Assembly (NCBI GenBank): GCA_002407905.1
Contig: DHPL01000025.1
Coordinates: forward strand, 10,275-17,062
DNA length: 6,788 nucleotides
Direction: 5' to 3'
Source of the DNA: Anaerolineaceae bacterium UBA5365
GTDB lineage: Bacteria; Chloroflexota; Anaerolineae; Anaerolineales; Anaerolineaceae
Part shown: piece by piece, positions 5,826 through 6,788 of the stretch
Position numbering within the stretch: position 1 is the stretch's first letter
Layout of the letters: the number at the start of each line of letters is the position of its first letter
Made by a program: the position numbers and the translations under genes
Notes under the pieces: model-generated
Databases searched by the model: none
What the model saw: only the letters and a program-made list of their open reading frames with translations
What the model was told of the DNA's origin: nothing

Positions 5826-6338
5826 TTAGCGGTTTGAAGCGCCTTCCCCAAAAGTATTGAGTTTGATCGTGCGGCGTAAGTGGCGGCCTTTATCGGTAAA
5901 AGGCGTACTCAGCCAGATTGCGATGGCCTGTTTCATCTCATCTAGGGTCATGAAACGGCCGGAAAGCGATAGGACATTGGCATTGTTATGGGTGCGCGAA
6001 AGGCGCACGATCTCAAAGGGGTCGTCGCTGGCTGTGCCGGAGGCATCAATTGCCGTTTTAGCCTTGACTGGCCCGTAGAATAATGCGCAGCGCACGCCTT
6101 TAAAGCGGTTGGCCGCAATTGCCTCGCCCTGGCCGGAGCCGCCCATGATGATCGCTCGCTCCACCTCCCCGGCCGCAACTGCCTGAGCAGCCGGAAAGAT
6201 CAGATCCGGGTAATCGTCCTCAGCATCAAAACAGCACGGCCCAAAATCAACGATCTCATGACCCTCTGCGAGTAAATATTCCTTGATTTCCCGCAAGGCA
6301 TCAAAGCCTGCGTGGTCGGTAGTGATCGCGATTTTCAT
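5826..6338 (-). CDS. rpiB: RpiB/LacA/LacB-family sugar-phosphate isomerase
   Basis: 170 residues. MKIAITTDHAGFDALREI (1-18) carries the family D8-H9 phosphate/sugar site. The active-site loop is MGGSGQGEAIAANR (65-78), where the catalytic cysteine of the E. coli type is replaced by glycine and E72 sits where mycobacterial-type RpiB uses a glutamate base. RTHNNANVLSLSGR (114-127) and RHLRRTIK (152-159) supply phosphate-binding H and R residues. The enzyme interconverts ribose-5-phosphate and ribulose-5-phosphate in the pentose phosphate pathway, or a related aldose/ketose phosphate pair. It is longer than the usual 145-155 residues, mainly through an insertion at about 90-108 (GPVKAKTAIDASGTASDD) and a short tail. 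A strong AGGAGG lies four bases before the ATG. The substrate is therefore not certain; ribose-5-phosphate, allose-6-phosphate or another sugar phosphate are possible. Confidence 0.88.
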   Translation of the reverse strand: MKIAITTDHAGFDALREIKEYLLAEGHEIVDFGPCCFDAEDDYPDLIFPAAQAVAAGEVERAIIMGGSGQGEAIAANRFKGVRCALFYGPVKAKTAIDASGTASDDPFEIVRLSRTHNNANVLSLSGRFMTLDEMKQAIAIWLSTPFTDKGRHLRRTIKLNTFGEGASNR

Positions 6339-6368
6339 CTGGCCTCCTGATTGCTCGAAAGTATCTGT

Positions 6369-6397
6369 ATTTTACCCTTTCTGCCCAGTAAGCTCAG
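6369..6397 (-). promoter_or_regulatory. candidate promoter of the rpiB-like gene
   Basis: On the minus strand TAAAAT (6374-6369), preceded by GGG, lies 30 bases before the ATG, leaving a leader of about 24 bases that holds the AGGAGG. At 17 bp upstream the -35 position is CTGAGC (3 of 6), which falls inside the left copy of a 12-bp direct repeat. The weak -35 suggests that a bound regulator may be needed. Confidence 0.4.
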
Positions 6398-6427
6398 CCT
6401 ATGCCCAAATACCACGCTCAGCCTATG
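6392..6427. repeat. 12-bp direct repeat in the rpiB/nifU divergent region
   Basis: GCTCAGCCTATG occurs perfectly at 6392-6403 and 6416-6427, so the copies are 24 bases apart, a little over two helical turns, on the same face of DNA. The left copy covers the -35 position of the rpiB-like promoter. The right copy overlaps TATGAT (6424-6429), the likely -10 of the plus-strand gene. The arrangement suits a pair of binding sites controlling both directions, or a duplicated promoter segment. Confidence 0.55.
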
Positions 6428-6429
6428 AT
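6401..6429 (+). promoter_or_regulatory. candidate promoter of the NifU-like gene
   Basis: TATGAT (6424-6429) matches five of six -10 positions. At 17 bp upstream the -35 is ATGCCC, a weak match. The start would be near 6436, giving a leader of about 27 bases containing AAGGAG. A neighbouring GATAAG could serve as an alternative -10. Confidence 0.4.
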
Positions 6430-6462
6430 AAGATTTAGATGATAGAGTTAAAGGAGCCCAGC

Positions 6463-6711
6463 ATGAGCGAAAACGCCCCCGATTACAGCCTTGAAGAAAA
6501 AATAGCCGGTTTGATTGACCAGATTAGCGCTTACATCGAGCAATACCACAGCGGCTCGGTGGAGCTCGTGGCCATTGAAGGCAAGATCGTGAAGGTGCGT
6601 TTGGGCGGCGCCTGCGAAGACTGCCCGCTCCTGCCTGTTACCCTGCAGGGCTGGGTCACCGGCACTATCCGCCAATTCTTCCCAGAGATGAGCGTGGAAG
6701 CCGTTCTCTAA
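6463..6711 (+). CDS. NifU C-terminal-domain (NfuA-like) Fe-S protein
   Basis: 82 residues and the only plus-strand gene. After a short helix (8-27, EEKIAGLIDQISAYIEQYHS) comes the compact NifU C-terminal domain: GSVELVAIEGKIVKVRLGGACEDCP in two parts (31-41 and 42-55), where C51 and C54 form the CxxC pair, followed by TLQGWVTGTIRQFFPEM. Two monomers normally share one 4Fe-4S cluster through this pair and pass it to target enzymes in the cytoplasm. The usual small-residue stretch after CxxCP (SSxTL) is LLPVTL here, a mild departure. I chose ATG 6463 over 6439 because AAGGAG (6451-6456) sits at the right distance from it and the eight extra residues do not resemble the family. It lies divergent from the rpiB-like gene and ends in its own terminator, so it is probably a single-gene unit. 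Confidence 0.9.
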   Translation: MSENAPDYSLEEKIAGLIDQISAYIEQYHSGSVELVAIEGKIVKVRLGGACEDCPLLPVTLQGWVTGTIRQFFPEMSVEAVL

Positions 6712-6735
6712 GCCTTACTTTTTCGGTAAAACAAA

Positions 6736-6765
6736 GCGCCCGGAAAAAATTCCGGGCGCATTTTT
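6736..6765 (+). terminator. intrinsic terminator of the NifU-like gene
   Basis: A perfect 10-bp stem, GCGCCCGGAA pairing with TTCCGGGCGC, encloses an AAAA loop and is followed by ATTTTTC. It begins 25 bases after the stop codon and is a textbook rho-independent terminator. With AAAG on the left flank it may also work weakly for a minus-strand gene entering from the right. Confidence 0.93.
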
Positions 6766-6788
6766 CATTATTAAGAATGCTAGGCTTC

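Overview
The window looks like a stretch of bacterial chromosome at medium GC content. The most likely source is Chloroflexota (Anaerolineae-like). This placement is an inference from gene content: lipoproteins with a Pro/Thr-rich spacer after the lipobox, a bacterial translin homologue behind ssb and a DUF3467 gene, and a Glu-type RpiB. There is no rRNA or other marker to confirm it. Nine or ten protein genes fill the window. All lie on the minus strand except the last one at the right edge. I see no tRNA, rRNA, CRISPR array, insertion sequence or phage gene.

Layout from left to right. (1) 1-1349, minus: a PucR/CdaR-type transcriptional regulator that runs off the left edge, so its C-terminal helix-turn-helix is outside the window. 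(2) 1495-2237, minus: two overlapping genes that together carry all the motifs of one Cas4/RecB-like PD-(D/E)XK iron-sulfur nuclease. The domain is broken by a pair of membrane segments, one at the end of the first protein and one at the start of the second. The stop and start overlap as GTGA. (3) 2409-3756, minus: an ssb - DUF3467 - translin operon that ends in a strong hairpin. (4) 3878-5704, minus: two tandem paralogous lipoprotein esterases of the EstD/Fes type, each preceded by its own candidate promoter. (5) 5826-6338, minus: an RpiB/LacAB-family sugar-phosphate isomerase, divergent from (6) 6463-6711, plus: a short NifU C-terminal-domain protein with a textbook terminator.

The groups do not form one obvious pathway. 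The ssb operon is nucleic-acid binding, the esterases act outside the cytoplasmic membrane, and RpiB and the NifU-like protein are housekeeping. The most unusual element is the split, membrane-anchored Cas4-like pair at 1495-2237. Its two halves must come together to assemble the four-cysteine cluster and the nuclease site, and their predicted topology puts both catalytic parts on the cytoplasmic side. It has a candidate leaderless promoter and no CRISPR or other cas genes nearby. Other points of interest are a 12-bp direct repeat spaced one helical multiple apart in the rpiB/nifU divergent region and a repeated GGGTAAAAT promoter-like motif.
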